From the NCBI GenBank assembly GCA_943789335.1, contig CALSTS010000007.1, positions 24,832-88,831 of the forward strand: a stretch of DNA of 64,000 nucleotides. Direction: 5' to 3'. The position numbers and the translations under genes are program-made. Below are positions 9,850 to 18,034 of this stretch, in pieces. Source of the DNA: an uncultured Pseudomonadales bacterium. GTDB lineage: Bacteria; Pseudomonadota; Gammaproteobacteria; Pseudomonadales; Pseudohongiellaceae. Below the pieces are notes generated by a model, which saw only the letters and a list, made by a program, of their open reading frames with translations, searched no databases and was not told where the DNA came from. Every line of letters begins with the position of its first letter. Position 1 is the stretch's first letter.

Positions 9850-10722
9850 ATGAATAAAACTAATGACTATAATTCGCAAGCTGCTTATCAACACCGAATG
9901 CAGCTTGTACTTGATTACATTGAAAATCATCTCGATGATTCACTTAGTCTTGAAAGTTTAAGTCAGCAGGCAAACTTTTCCCCTTTTCATTTCCATCGGC
10001 AATTTAGAGCCTTTACCGGATATCCGGTTTATAAAATGATCCAACTATTGAGGCTGAAAAAAGCTTCTAAAGAGCTCGTATTCTCTACGGAAAAAAGCAT
10101 CACCGATATTGCTTACGATGCGGGGTTTGATAATGCTGAATCGTTTAGTCGAGCATTTAAAAATGTTCTACAACAAACCCCCAGTACATTTAGAGCTAAT
10201 CCAGACTGGGAAAGCTGGCATCTCTTACTACCTTTTAAAACAATAAACAGGAGCGACACTATGCAAGTTAATATCATTAATTTCCCAGAGACCATAGTGG
10301 CCGCTTTGGAGCATCATGGGCCAGAACATCTGGTGTATAACACCTCGCGCAAGTTTATCGAATGGCGACAAGCTAATGGCATTAAACCTGAACAAGGAAA
10401 CACCTATGGAATTCACTACAGTGATCCCGCTAGCACATTACCAGAAGATTATCGTTTAGATATTTGTGTTTCTGTGGAAAAGCCTGTGCCTGAGAATCCA
10501 CAAGGTGTTGTGAATAAAATAATTCCTGCTGGACGCTGTGCAGTCGTTCGGCATCATGGTACTAGGGATTATATTCCTGCTGCAGATTATCTATACAGAG
10601 AATGGTTACCTGAAAGTGCCGAGGAATTGCGTGATTACCCATGCTTTTTTCATTACATCAATGTCGGACCGAATGTGAAAGATAAGGATATGATTACTGA
10701 TATATATCTACCTATTAAATAA
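9850..10722 (+). CDS. AraC family transcriptional regulator with GyrI-like effector domain
   Basis: A 290-residue regulator. Residues about 15-115 are an AraC/XylS double helix-turn-helix (DDSLSLESLSQQANFSPFHFHRQFR; SITDIAYDAGFDNAESFSRAFKN). Residues about 138-290 are a GyrI-like (SbmC/Rob C-terminal type) ligand-binding domain, starting VNIINFPETIVAALEHHGP and ending YLPIK. Such domains bind small hydrophobic molecules or drugs and modulate DNA binding. The next gene encodes a free-standing GyrI domain with the same first and last motifs, so it may compete for the ligand or be a target; this is inference. Confidence 0.88.
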   Translation: MNKTNDYNSQAAYQHRMQLVLDYIENHLDDSLSLESLSQQANFSPFHFHRQFRAFTGYPVYKMIQLLRLKKASKELVFSTEKSITDIAYDAGFDNAESFSRAFKNVLQQTPSTFRANPDWESWHLLLPFKTINRSDTMQVNIINFPETIVAALEHHGPEHLVYNTSRKFIEWRQANGIKPEQGNTYGIHYSDPASTLPEDYRLDICVSVEKPVPENPQGVVNKIIPAGRCAVVRHHGTRDYIPAADYLYREWLPESAEELRDYPCFFHYINVGPNVKDKDMITDIYLPIK

Positions 10723-10820
10723 AATAGTATAAAAAGAGTAAGTACAAGAAATAATATTCCTTTGTATAGAATACAATACTCTAAAATGCTACTTTTGAAT
10801 TTTCTCTAATAGGTTATGTA

Positions 10821-11297
10821 ATGTCTGGCATTAAAGTGGAAATTGTTGAATTCCCTGAAACCCATGTTGCTGCTTTACGACATCATGGCCCTGCTTACTT
10901 AGTAAAAAATACACTTCAAAAATTTATTGAATGGCGTGTCGAAAACAAAATCGGGCCTGATGAAGGTAAAACACTTGCTCTGCACTATAAGGACCCAAAA
11001 AAATTGAAATCTCCACAAGATTTTATTATGGATATTTCCGTTTCTGTAGACTCACCGATAGCTGAAAATAAATGGGGGCTTAGAAATATGACTCTACCTG
11101 GTGGGCTTTGCCCAAAAACAAGCCACAAAGGGCAACGGGAAGACATTCCTGAAGCCGATTATCTCGCTAATGAATGGTTGAAAAAAAGCAAATATATTCT
11201 AAGAAATGATTGCCCATTTATCTTTCATTATCTAAATATCGGGCCAATGGAACCAGGCGTTCCTCTTTACACAGACTTATATCTACCTATTAAATAA
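10821..11297 (+). CDS. GyrI-like small-molecule-binding domain protein
   Basis: A 158-residue stand-alone GyrI-like/SbmC domain (VEIVEFPETHVAALRHHGP at the start, FHYLNIGP and YTDLYLPIK at the end). It matches the C-terminal half of the preceding AraC-type regulator along its whole length, including nearly identical DNA at the 3' end (ATATCTACCTATTAAATAAA in both). This indicates a local tandem duplication that lost the HTH. Free GyrI-like proteins may sequester toxic compounds or protect gyrase, but the function here is not established. About 100 AT-rich bases separate it from the regulator, so it may have its own promoter. Confidence 0.85.
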   Translation: MSGIKVEIVEFPETHVAALRHHGPAYLVKNTLQKFIEWRVENKIGPDEGKTLALHYKDPKKLKSPQDFIMDISVSVDSPIAENKWGLRNMTLPGGLCPKTSHKGQREDIPEADYLANEWLKKSKYILRNDCPFIFHYLNIGPMEPGVPLYTDLYLPIK

Positions 11298-11324
11298 ATA
11301 TCAAACAATTAGTCTGTTATTGAT

Positions 11325-11879
11325 TCAATTATTGAAGGCTATATTATTTTCGTCTACTGTTTCTGCTAATAAATGATCAACCCAAATCAAAGCATCTACA
11401 TCATAGCCTAATGTTGTCACAGTATTAATGAAACCTTGTTTTAATTCTTGCTCTATTATTGGCTCTCTAGCTAATAACCATAAATAAGATTTATTAGTAC
11501 TGGTGACAAAAGCGTATTCGTAGTTTTCACCTAGTTCAAAAATTATATAAGAGCCATAGAACGGGCCAAAAAAAGAAACTTTTAAATGCCCAATATTTTC
11601 AGAATCAACAAAATAAGCTTTGCCTTCTGCTTGGTCCCAACTATTTTCGTCAGTTAAAAAGCCTTCATTTAAAACTCTTACTCCGCCATCTTCTCTCATC
11701 TCATAAGTTGCAGTAACTTGCTGCATACCTCTTTCAAATGAGTGGTCCAATCTGGCTATTTCATGCCAGCGGCCAAGGTATTGCTCTAATTCAAAATTTG
11801 AAATTGGCTGAATACCTTCAGGAATTCCTGTGCAAGCAGTAAGACTGCATATACTTAATAAAATTATTAATTTTTTCAT
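11325..11879 (-). CDS. blc: Lipocalin family outer-membrane lipoprotein (Blc-like)
   Basis: A 184-residue lipocalin with a lipoprotein signal (lipobox LTAC at about 13-16) and the lipocalin motif YLGRWHEIARLDHSFERG. A second family block follows (YIIFELGENYEYAFVTSTNKSYLWLLARE). Blc-like lipocalins bind fatty acids or lysophospholipids at the outer membrane, often under envelope stress. It is the last gene of the operon that begins with the NTF2-like protein at 16534 and carries lipid-modifying enzymes. It starts 10 bases after the cyclopropane synthase stop, so it is probably controlled by the same SigE-type promoter. Confidence 0.9.
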   Translation of the reverse strand: MKKLIILLSICSLTACTGIPEGIQPISNFELEQYLGRWHEIARLDHSFERGMQQVTATYEMREDGGVRVLNEGFLTDENSWDQAEGKAYFVDSENIGHLKVSFFGPFYGSYIIFELGENYEYAFVTSTNKSYLWLLAREPIIEQELKQGFINTVTTLGYDVDALIWVDHLLAETVDENNIAFNN

Positions 11880-11889
11880 TTTTTATAAT

Positions 11890-13167
11890 CTAGTCCACAG
11901 CAACTTTGATGCTTGATAAGGTTCTGAATTCAGGCTTAGCCATCAAGAATTGTCCTGTATGAATAACTCTTTCTCTAAAGCCCCCCTCACAAAAACATAA
12001 GTAATATTCCCACATTCTAATAAATGTATCGTCAAACCCTAGTTTTTTTACTGCCTTAATCTTTTGGAAAAATCGCTGACGCCAATGCTGAAGTGTGAGC
12101 GCATAATCCATTGTTATATCTTCCATGCCGATTAACTGCATATCAGTATCCTCTGCAATGTGTTTGCTAATGACACTATTGCTTGGTAGCTGCCCACCGG
12201 GGAAAATATAACGTTTTATAAAATCGAGAGAATTAACTGAGCGTTGGAAACGTTGATCACTTATTGTGATTGCTTGAATCAACATCAGGCCATCGGTTTT
12301 CAACAAACTATTACATTTGGCAAAATACTGGGAGTAATATTTAGCACCAACTGCCTCTATCATTTCTACTGAAACTAATTTGTCGAATTGACCTTCTAAG
12401 TCGCGATAATCATTTAATAGTAATGTAATTTGGTCTTCTAAGCCTTCTTGTTTAACCCATGCTTTAGCATACGCAAACTGTTCTTGCGACAGTGTTGTAG
12501 TGCTTACTCGACAACCATAATGTTTAGCAGCATAAATTGCCAAACCGCCCCAGCCTGTGCCAATTTCCAATAGATGATCTGCTGGTTTTAACTGTAGGCG
12601 GTCGCAAATATGTTTAAATTTTTGCTGTGATGCCTGCTGTAAACTATGCTCCTCATTTATAAATATCCCTGAAGAGTAAGCCATTGTTTCATCCAGGAAA
12701 AGAGAGAAAAATTCATTGCTCAGATCATAATGCGCAGCAATATTTTTTTTAGCTTTCTTCAAGGAATTCGCTCGCATTAAGTGAGTCAAAGAACCTGATA
12801 TTTTACTCAACCAGGACTTCTGGCCATTAATTCTCTCAAGCGCATGCATATTAGACACAAAAATCCTGACAACATTTAATAATTGGGGTGATGTCCATAA
12901 GCCCAGCATATAAGCTTCTCCAGCACCAAGATCACCATTTTTAAAAACCATTGAATATGCTCTGCGATCTTCAACCACAACATGTGCATTTAATTCCGGA
13001 CGAGAAGAGCACTCACCAAATATGAATTGTTCAGAGCCTTCTTCAATCACAAGACAGCCCTGCTTGATATTTTTAAGCACACTAAAAATTGCCTTACGAG
13101 CGGCATCTGCGACAATCGAACTGGATTTATAAGTATTTTTGCCGGGGTTTAAAGTAGACTCTCTCAA
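11890..13167 (-). CDS. cfa: Cyclopropane-fatty-acyl-phospholipid synthase
   Basis: A 425-residue S-adenosylmethionine-dependent enzyme that adds methylene across double bonds of membrane phospholipid acyl chains. Landmarks are AHYDLSNEFF at about 145, SAM-binding motif I LLEIGTGWGGLAIYAA at about 199, and the FIKRYIFPGGQLPS block. The start is a TTG that overlaps the stop of the DUF1365 gene (TTGA), preceded by a strong AAGGAG site. Cfa together with DUF1365 and an FAD amine oxidase-like protein is a recurrent set, and it belongs to the RpoE-ChrR singlet-oxygen regulon in Rhodobacter. The set may make modified fatty acids that resist or report photo-oxidation (inference). Confidence 0.94.
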   Translation of the reverse strand: MRESTLNPGKNTYKSSSIVADAARKAIFSVLKNIKQGCLVIEEGSEQFIFGECSSRPELNAHVVVEDRRAYSMVFKNGDLGAGEAYMLGLWTSPQLLNVVRIFVSNMHALERINGQKSWLSKISGSLTHLMRANSLKKAKKNIAAHYDLSNEFFSLFLDETMAYSSGIFINEEHSLQQASQQKFKHICDRLQLKPADHLLEIGTGWGGLAIYAAKHYGCRVSTTTLSQEQFAYAKAWVKQEGLEDQITLLLNDYRDLEGQFDKLVSVEMIEAVGAKYYSQYFAKCNSLLKTDGLMLIQAITISDQRFQRSVNSLDFIKRYIFPGGQLPSNSVISKHIAEDTDMQLIGMEDITMDYALTLQHWRQRFFQKIKAVKKLGFDDTFIRMWEYYLCFCEGGFRERVIHTGQFLMAKPEFRTLSSIKVAVD

Positions 13168-13991
13168 GACTTTACTCCTTTGATATTTTTCAAAATCGGC
13201 TTTTCAGCTATTTTTTTCTGATTTTTTGAAGATTTTGGATTTGAATAAAATGGCACTTTTTTCAGCCAAAGCAGTAAGGCCTGCCAATAAATTCTTGCCA
13301 CTACTTTTAGCGTCATTAAGGGATAAGCAAGCGTCACTTTATTTAAATTAGCGGGGCTGAGCTCTTTTCGTGTGAGTAAAAGGCTCGCCATAAAATATTT
13401 TTGATCCAGATGAAATGTGTCAATTAGTATTTTTAATTTCTCATCAGGGGTATTGCTACGCCATGAATACTCCATTTGCATTGGCATAAATGGCGAAACG
13501 TGATGTTCTTTAGAAAATTTCCCAGCAATAAAACCTTTATCATCAGTACAGGGAATAACATAAGCATGCCTCTCTCCCCAAGGTGTATTTGTCACTTCTG
13601 CAACTAAATATTCTAAGCAATCATTTTCGTCATAACAGTAATAAGAAGTAATTGGATTATTGATATATCCGAAATAACGAAAATTAGTTAATACACAAAT
13701 TTTTCCCTGAGGGCGATCACCAACTTCTTGCTCAACTTTATTCCTAACGGCTTCATCCAGACTAATGCTGTTATCACCTAAATAATCTTTTCTAAGAAAG
13801 CACGCCAAATTCCATTTCTGGAATGACCAAAACCATGATTTATTAAATATTTTTTCTACTTCAGAAAGGTCGATAAACATCATAAAGACCTTATATTGGA
13901 AACTGTGCAATACAGGCTTCAAACGACAATGCGTAACCACGCCTTCATAAATTGCGCTATTGTTTAACTGTTTTTGCATGATGCTTTGCAT
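13164..13991 (-). CDS. DUF1365 family protein
   Basis: A 275-residue protein of the DUF1365 family, with the typical N-terminus (IYEGVVTHCRLKPVLHSFQYKVFMMF split around residues 14-39) and the central LTNFRYFGYINNPITSYYCYD block. The biochemical role is not established. The family is almost always found between an FAD amine oxidase-like protein and a cyclopropane synthase, as here, and is part of ECF11-ChrR stress regulons. Only five bases separate it from the upstream FAD protein gene, and its TGA overlaps the cfa TTG start, so translation is probably coupled. Confidence 0.9.
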   Translation of the reverse strand: MQSIMQKQLNNSAIYEGVVTHCRLKPVLHSFQYKVFMMFIDLSEVEKIFNKSWFWSFQKWNLACFLRKDYLGDNSISLDEAVRNKVEQEVGDRPQGKICVLTNFRYFGYINNPITSYYCYDENDCLEYLVAEVTNTPWGERHAYVIPCTDDKGFIAGKFSKEHHVSPFMPMQMEYSWRSNTPDEKLKILIDTFHLDQKYFMASLLLTRKELSPANLNKVTLAYPLMTLKVVARIYWQALLLWLKKVPFYSNPKSSKNQKKIAEKPILKNIKGVKS

Positions 13992-13996
13992 TTATT

Positions 13997-15274
13997 TTAG
14001 GCCGCACTCAATATAGATTTGCTAGAATTTAATCCTATTTTCTCGTATACCCTTCGGGCACTCCAAACACCATCTTCATGAAAACCATTTCGCCAGTATG
14101 CGCCACAAAACCAGGTATTATTTTTGCCATTAATCTCACTCCAGCGATTCTGTGCCTCTACACCCTTAGTCGTAAATATAGGATGCTCATATTGGTATAC
14201 CCCAAGTATTTTTTCTGGGTCAATAGCATTAGTATCATTCAAGGTCACACAATAAGTAAACTCACTTTCAATACCTTGCAAAATATTCATGTTATAACTG
14301 AGACGCGGTATCTCATTTTTGGTACCAAGAGCAACATTCCAGCTTGACCAGCAACGTTTGGTTTTTGGCAACACACTGTCGTCAGTATGTAAAACCACTT
14401 CGTTATTGCTATATGGAATTGCCGTTAATATTTCAACTTCCCTAGAATTAGCATCTTTTAAACAATTTAGAGCTTGATTGCTGTGGCAAGCAAAAACCAC
14501 ATGATCAAAGGTTTCTGTACCATCTTTTGTTTTCAGTGAGACGTAGGAGCCAGTAATATTCCTATCAACCTCATAAACCGGGGTATTTAAACGGATACTA
14601 TCCTTATATGGTGCTATCAAAGGTTCAATATAAGAGCTGGAGCCACCTTTAATTACTCGCCATTGCGGTCTATCTTTCAAATTTAACAGGCCATGGTTAC
14701 GAAAAAATTTTACAAAAAAGTGCAATGGCATTTTTAACATATCACTTTGTTTTGACGACCATATGGATGAGCCCATTGGAACGATATAAAGGTTCTTGAA
14801 ACTCTCTGAATATGAGAACTTATCTAGGTATTCACCTAAAGTCATTTCATTTTTCGCTAAATTTAGCCGCACCAGGTGATTTTCTACTTGCTTGTTAAAG
14901 AAGACTATTTCTTTAAGCATTTTATGGTGGCTTAGTGAGAGAAAATTACGGCGCCTGCCATATAAGGTATTTAAATTCGTTCCTGCATATTCAATTCCAG
15001 ATACATTGTCACTAACACTAAAACTCATCTCTGTAGGCTGACTTTCAACACCTAACTCATTTAATAATTTAATAAACCCAGGATAGGTCCAGTCATTAAA
15101 TACAATAAAACCAGTATCTATCGGAGTGATCTTCCCCCCATGTTCAATATGTTTAGTTGCTGTATGGCCTCCCAACCTGTCACTCGCTTCAAACAGCGTC
15201 ACATCATACTTTTTAGATAAATAATAGGCAGCTGACATCCCTGAAATACCACTACCAACAACAGCGACTCGCAT
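13997..15274 (-). CDS. FAD-dependent amine oxidase-like oxidoreductase
   Basis: About 425 residues from the chosen start. It opens with a Rossmann dinucleotide motif (VAVVGSGISGMSAAYYL) and the E-x-x-x-R-x-G-G-x pattern (FEASDRLGGHT) of the flavin amine oxidase superfamily. It resembles the NAD(P)/FAD proteins paired with DUF1365 and Cfa in stress operons; the substrate is unknown, possibly an unsaturated acyl chain or a carotenoid-like molecule. I chose the ATG at 15272-15274, which overlaps the stop of the SDR gene (TAATG), because a longer frame back to 15325 adds 17 residues without family character. Confidence 0.9.
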   Translation of the reverse strand: MRVAVVGSGISGMSAAYYLSKKYDVTLFEASDRLGGHTATKHIEHGGKITPIDTGFIVFNDWTYPGFIKLLNELGVESQPTEMSFSVSDNVSGIEYAGTNLNTLYGRRRNFLSLSHHKMLKEIVFFNKQVENHLVRLNLAKNEMTLGEYLDKFSYSESFKNLYIVPMGSSIWSSKQSDMLKMPLHFFVKFFRNHGLLNLKDRPQWRVIKGGSSSYIEPLIAPYKDSIRLNTPVYEVDRNITGSYVSLKTKDGTETFDHVVFACHSNQALNCLKDANSREVEILTAIPYSNNEVVLHTDDSVLPKTKRCWSSWNVALGTKNEIPRLSYNMNILQGIESEFTYCVTLNDTNAIDPEKILGVYQYEHPIFTTKGVEAQNRWSEINGKNNTWFCGAYWRNGFHEDGVWSARRVYEKIGLNSSKSILSAA

Positions 15275-16062
15275 TAAGAAAAACTCCCTGAACGACGCAT
15301 GCGGGGTATTACAAATGAATACCAAAAGCGCTGAAGTCTGGTAAAAATGCTAAGCATCAGATGCAGACGCCAGGGAAAATTAATTCTTAAAGGGCGTTTT
15401 GTTATTTTTTTCAAAATGCCTTTAGCCGCCTGCTCTGAACTAATTAGAAATGGCATGGGGAAATCATTTTGTGCAGTCATTGGCGTTTTTACAAAACCCA
15501 TATAAACAGGAATAACATCAATGCGATCGCCGATATCAGCCCGTAGGGAGTCCAAAAAATATGCCATAGCGGCCTTAGAGGCTCCATAAGCTTCCGCACG
15601 GGGAAATCCAAGATAAGAGCTCATTGAGCACAGGCCAATTATGAATGGCTTTGTATTTTGATTAAGCAAAACAGAATTATTCAGTAAAGGGTAAGCCGCA
15701 GCGCAGGAATTCACAGTACCCATATAATTAATCGAAAATACTCTTTGGAAGACGTCTAAATTAAAATTCGGTAAATCTATATATTCACAAACTCCAGCAC
15801 ATAAAAATATTCCGTCTAGGCTTTGAAGTTCTGGCATATTCAAACTAAATAAACTTTGCATCTCTTTACTATTAGCAACATCGCATGGAATTACTTTTAT
15901 CAGCTCTGGAAATTCCCTACTTAACTTATCCAATTCCTCACGTTTACGACTGCTAATAATGAGCTTATGGCCTTGATTAGCCAGCTCAAGAGTAAGCGCC
16001 TTGCCAATACCTGAACTTGCGCCAGTTACCCAGTATGTTTGTTGAGTTTGTGAATCCATCAT
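15274..16062 (-). CDS. Short-chain dehydrogenase/reductase (SDR)
   Basis: A 262-residue classical SDR. The cofactor motif TGASSGIGKAL is near residue 14 and the catalytic Tyr-x-x-x-Lys is in AEAYGASKAAMAYF. It probably uses NAD(P)H to reduce a carbonyl or oxidise an alcohol; the substrate is not visible from sequence. It is second in the stress operon, 10 bases after the NTF2-like gene and overlapping the FAD oxidoreductase start by one base. SDR and NTF2-like genes accompany the cfa/DUF1365 set in other gammaproteobacterial ECF11 loci, so it likely acts in the same lipid-related pathway. Confidence 0.92.
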   Translation of the reverse strand: MMDSQTQQTYWVTGASSGIGKALTLELANQGHKLIISSRKREELDKLSREFPELIKVIPCDVANSKEMQSLFSLNMPELQSLDGIFLCAGVCEYIDLPNFNLDVFQRVFSINYMGTVNSCAAAYPLLNNSVLLNQNTKPFIIGLCSMSSYLGFPRAEAYGASKAAMAYFLDSLRADIGDRIDVIPVYMGFVKTPMTAQNDFPMPFLISSEQAAKGILKKITKRPLRINFPWRLHLMLSIFTRLQRFWYSFVIPRMRRSGSFS

Positions 16063-16072
16063 GTCTTCCTGT

Positions 16073-16534
16073 TCACTCTTGCATGCGCTTTTTCAAAAAT
16101 TGAGTGAATTTACCTAATAAAGGCACATGATCATAAACCAAGGCTCCTAAATCATAGCTATCTTCGTGGTAATACACTTTTGAGGTGAATTTTAGAAGTG
16201 ACATACCTCTGACGACAATTGGTTTACCACGTTTAAGACTCTTGTGAGCAAAGGTCATTTGCCAGCTGAGATGCGCACAACTTTCAGACTCAATAACTTC
16301 GATATACTGCATTTCATAATGCAACATATTGATCGCCATACGTTTGAAATAAGCTTTTAAAGCTAAAATGCCACTAAGTGTATGTACAGGGTCTACAAAT
16401 TCAACATCCTGAGTATAAATCCCCTCAATTAACGGTATAGACTCCTTAGAAAAATCGCTGTAGAAGTCCATAACCTTGGCCACAATTCCTTTTTCTGTGG
16501 TGTTGGAAACAGATAATTTAGCTACTTTAGCCAT
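16073..16534 (-). CDS. Nuclear transport factor 2 (NTF2)-like family protein
   Basis: A 153-residue SnoaL/NTF2-like protein. It has the helix-rich start followed by the EGIYTQDVEFVDPVHTLSGILALKAYF block typical of the cone-shaped fold, which may be an enzyme or simply a ligand-binding pocket. No catalytic residues can be named with confidence. It is the first gene of the six-gene operon running to the lipocalin gene and is divergent from the sigma factor gene. The 160-base gap between them holds two face-to-face promoter-like sites. Confidence 0.85.
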   Translation of the reverse strand: MAKVAKLSVSNTTEKGIVAKVMDFYSDFSKESIPLIEGIYTQDVEFVDPVHTLSGILALKAYFKRMAINMLHYEMQYIEVIESESCAHLSWQMTFAHKSLKRGKPIVVRGMSLLKFTSKVYYHEDSYDLGALVYDHVPLLGKFTQFLKKRMQE

Positions 16535-16626
16535 AATTTTTACCGAATTTAGATTTGTACATTGATACGCAGATAGATTACTTTTGGATTAGAGACTAAT
16601 TTTTAGACAATGGAAACTGAAATAAG

Positions 16627-16656
16627 TGATCTATTATTGACCTTTTTAACGTAAAC
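16627..16656 (+). promoter_or_regulatory. ECF11 (SigE/ChrR)-type promoter for the sigma-chrR transcript
   Basis: TGATCT at 16627-16632, an 18-base spacer, then GTAAAC at 16651-16656, about 40 bases before the sigma ATG. This resembles the RpoE-ChrR promoter known from Rhodobacter (TGATCC, about 18 bases, then a TAA-containing -10) and predicts autoregulation. The same arrangement recurs on the opposite strand here and upstream of the DUF523-photolyase pair. Confidence 0.65.
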
Positions 16657-16673
16657 AACGTTTATTAAGATCA
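16644..16673 (-). promoter_or_regulatory. ECF11-type promoter for the NTF2-to-lipocalin operon
   Basis: On the minus strand, TGATCT (16673-16668), an 18-base spacer, then TTAAAA (16649-16644), about 110 bases before the first gene. It faces and overlaps the plus-strand site, with -10 elements a few bases apart, so the two promoters should compete for polymerase. The -10 differs from GTAAA(A/C) at the first position. Confidence 0.55.
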
Positions 16674-16694
16674 GTACTATATAAATAGACCACT

Positions 16695-17312
16695 ATGCTA
16701 CAACTGATGCAACAAAAAGAATCTGACAATTCAAAAGATCCTACTCGGTGGAATCCACTATTGCTATCTGTGGCGCAAGACAGAAGTCGTGCTGCTTTTC
16801 AGGATTTATTTGAACATTTTGCTCCACTAATCAAAGCCTATGCTTTTAAAGTAACAGAGTTATCAAAAGCTGAAATTCTTGCAGAAGAGCTTGCTCAAGA
16901 AACTATGATTAAGGTCTGGATTAAAGCTCATACTTTCGATCCAGCCAAATCTTCCGCCGGTACCTGGATTTTTACTATCGCTAGAAACACCCGTATTGAT
17001 TTAATACGTAAGTACTCAAAACAATGGGAAGCTAATAATACTGAATTTGATGAAAACATTTTGACTGCCGATGATATTTGGCCTGGCCAAACTGACGATG
17101 TTTATACGCAAATTGAAACCAGCCATAATAAAAAGAAGATATTAGATTTAATAAACGAACTTCCATTGGAACAAATAGCTGTAATAAAAATTATTTTTCT
17201 TGAAGGCCTTACTCACTCCGAAGCGGCTTCACATTTAAATGTGCCGTTAGGAACCGTTAAATCCAGAGTCAGGTTGGCTTTACAGAAACTCAAAATAAGC
17301 ATTGATTTATAA
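16695..17312 (+). CDS. ECF sigma factor, ECF11/RpoE-ChrR type
   Basis: A 205-residue sigma factor with region 2 (about 27-95; AEELAQETMIKVWIKAHTFD, then GTWIFTIARNTRIDLIRK) and region 4 (about 145-198; LPLEQIAVIKIIFLEGLTHSEAASHL then VPLGTVKSRVRLAL). It is followed 22 bases later by a ChrR-type anti-sigma gene, which defines the ECF11 group. In Rhodobacter this pair responds to singlet oxygen and turns on photolyase, cyclopropane synthase and related genes. The same gene types lie on both sides here, and sites resembling its promoter precede them. Confidence 0.93.
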   Translation: MLQLMQQKESDNSKDPTRWNPLLLSVAQDRSRAAFQDLFEHFAPLIKAYAFKVTELSKAEILAEELAQETMIKVWIKAHTFDPAKSSAGTWIFTIARNTRIDLIRKYSKQWEANNTEFDENILTADDIWPGQTDDVYTQIETSHNKKKILDLINELPLEQIAVIKIIFLEGLTHSEAASHLNVPLGTVKSRVRLALQKLKISIDL

Positions 17313-17334
17313 CTCATTTAAACAAGATTAAATT

Positions 17335-18015
17335 ATGACTAAATATCACCCTGACACTCGTTTTATATCTGATTTTGCAGCTGGCAGCCTACCCATGTCT
17401 CAAGCTCTTTGTGTTTCAGCACACCTACATTATTGTGATGACTGCAAACAAAAGGTTGCACAATTAACTGACCTGGGCTCAACACTTTTTGATAAAAGTG
17501 CTCCTGTTAGCTTTGATCTAGATTTTTCTTCTTTAATGGAACGTATTGATTCAATACCTGAAGAAAATGATCACGTTATTAGTGCCGATATTTCATCTTC
17601 ACCAAATGCTGCAATATCATCCTTGCCTGAAGCTTTAAATAAGCTTACTAATAACAACCTTAAATCACTTAATTGGCGAAGAATTGGAAAAACCTTTAGT
17701 TATTCTGAATTCAATATCGGCGATCCTTTGCGGGAAACGTCGCTTTTCAACATTAAGGCAGGCGGGAATGTGCCTAAGCATGTCCATGAAGGAGATGAAA
17801 TCACCGTCGTGCTTAAAGGTAGTTTTTCAGATCAAGACGATCACTATCAGGTTGGTGATTTTATTGTGCGCACCTCTGGCGAAATTCACACTCCTGTTGC
17901 AGCGCAAGATGAAGATTGCTTATGTTTGTCTACCCTAGATGCGCCAATTAAAATGACAAACTGGTTTTACCGCTTGCTCATTCCCTTCGCTAGTCGGACA
18001 ACCCAAACTGCCTAA
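17335..18015 (+). CDS. chrR: ChrR-type zinc-binding anti-sigma factor with cupin domain
   Basis: A 226-residue anti-sigma factor. The N-terminal zinc anti-sigma domain has H5, H30, C34 and C37 (HxxxCxxC in SAHLHYCDDC). The C-terminal cupin has H149, H151 and E155 (KHVHEGDE) and H185 (GEIHTP), the metal ligands of ChrR. ChrR holds its sigma factor inactive in the cytoplasm until singlet oxygen or organic peroxide triggers release; the cupin is needed for singlet-oxygen sensing in the characterised protein. All key residues are present. It lies directly downstream of, and is probably co-transcribed with, the sigma gene, and converges with the photolyase gene. Confidence 0.93.
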   Translation: MTKYHPDTRFISDFAAGSLPMSQALCVSAHLHYCDDCKQKVAQLTDLGSTLFDKSAPVSFDLDFSSLMERIDSIPEENDHVISADISSSPNAAISSLPEALNKLTNNNLKSLNWRRIGKTFSYSEFNIGDPLRETSLFNIKAGGNVPKHVHEGDEITVVLKGSFSDQDDHYQVGDFIVRTSGEIHTPVAAQDEDCLCLSTLDAPIKMTNWFYRLLIPFASRTTQTA

Positions 18016-18034
18016 GCTGTTTTATTTTGTTTTT

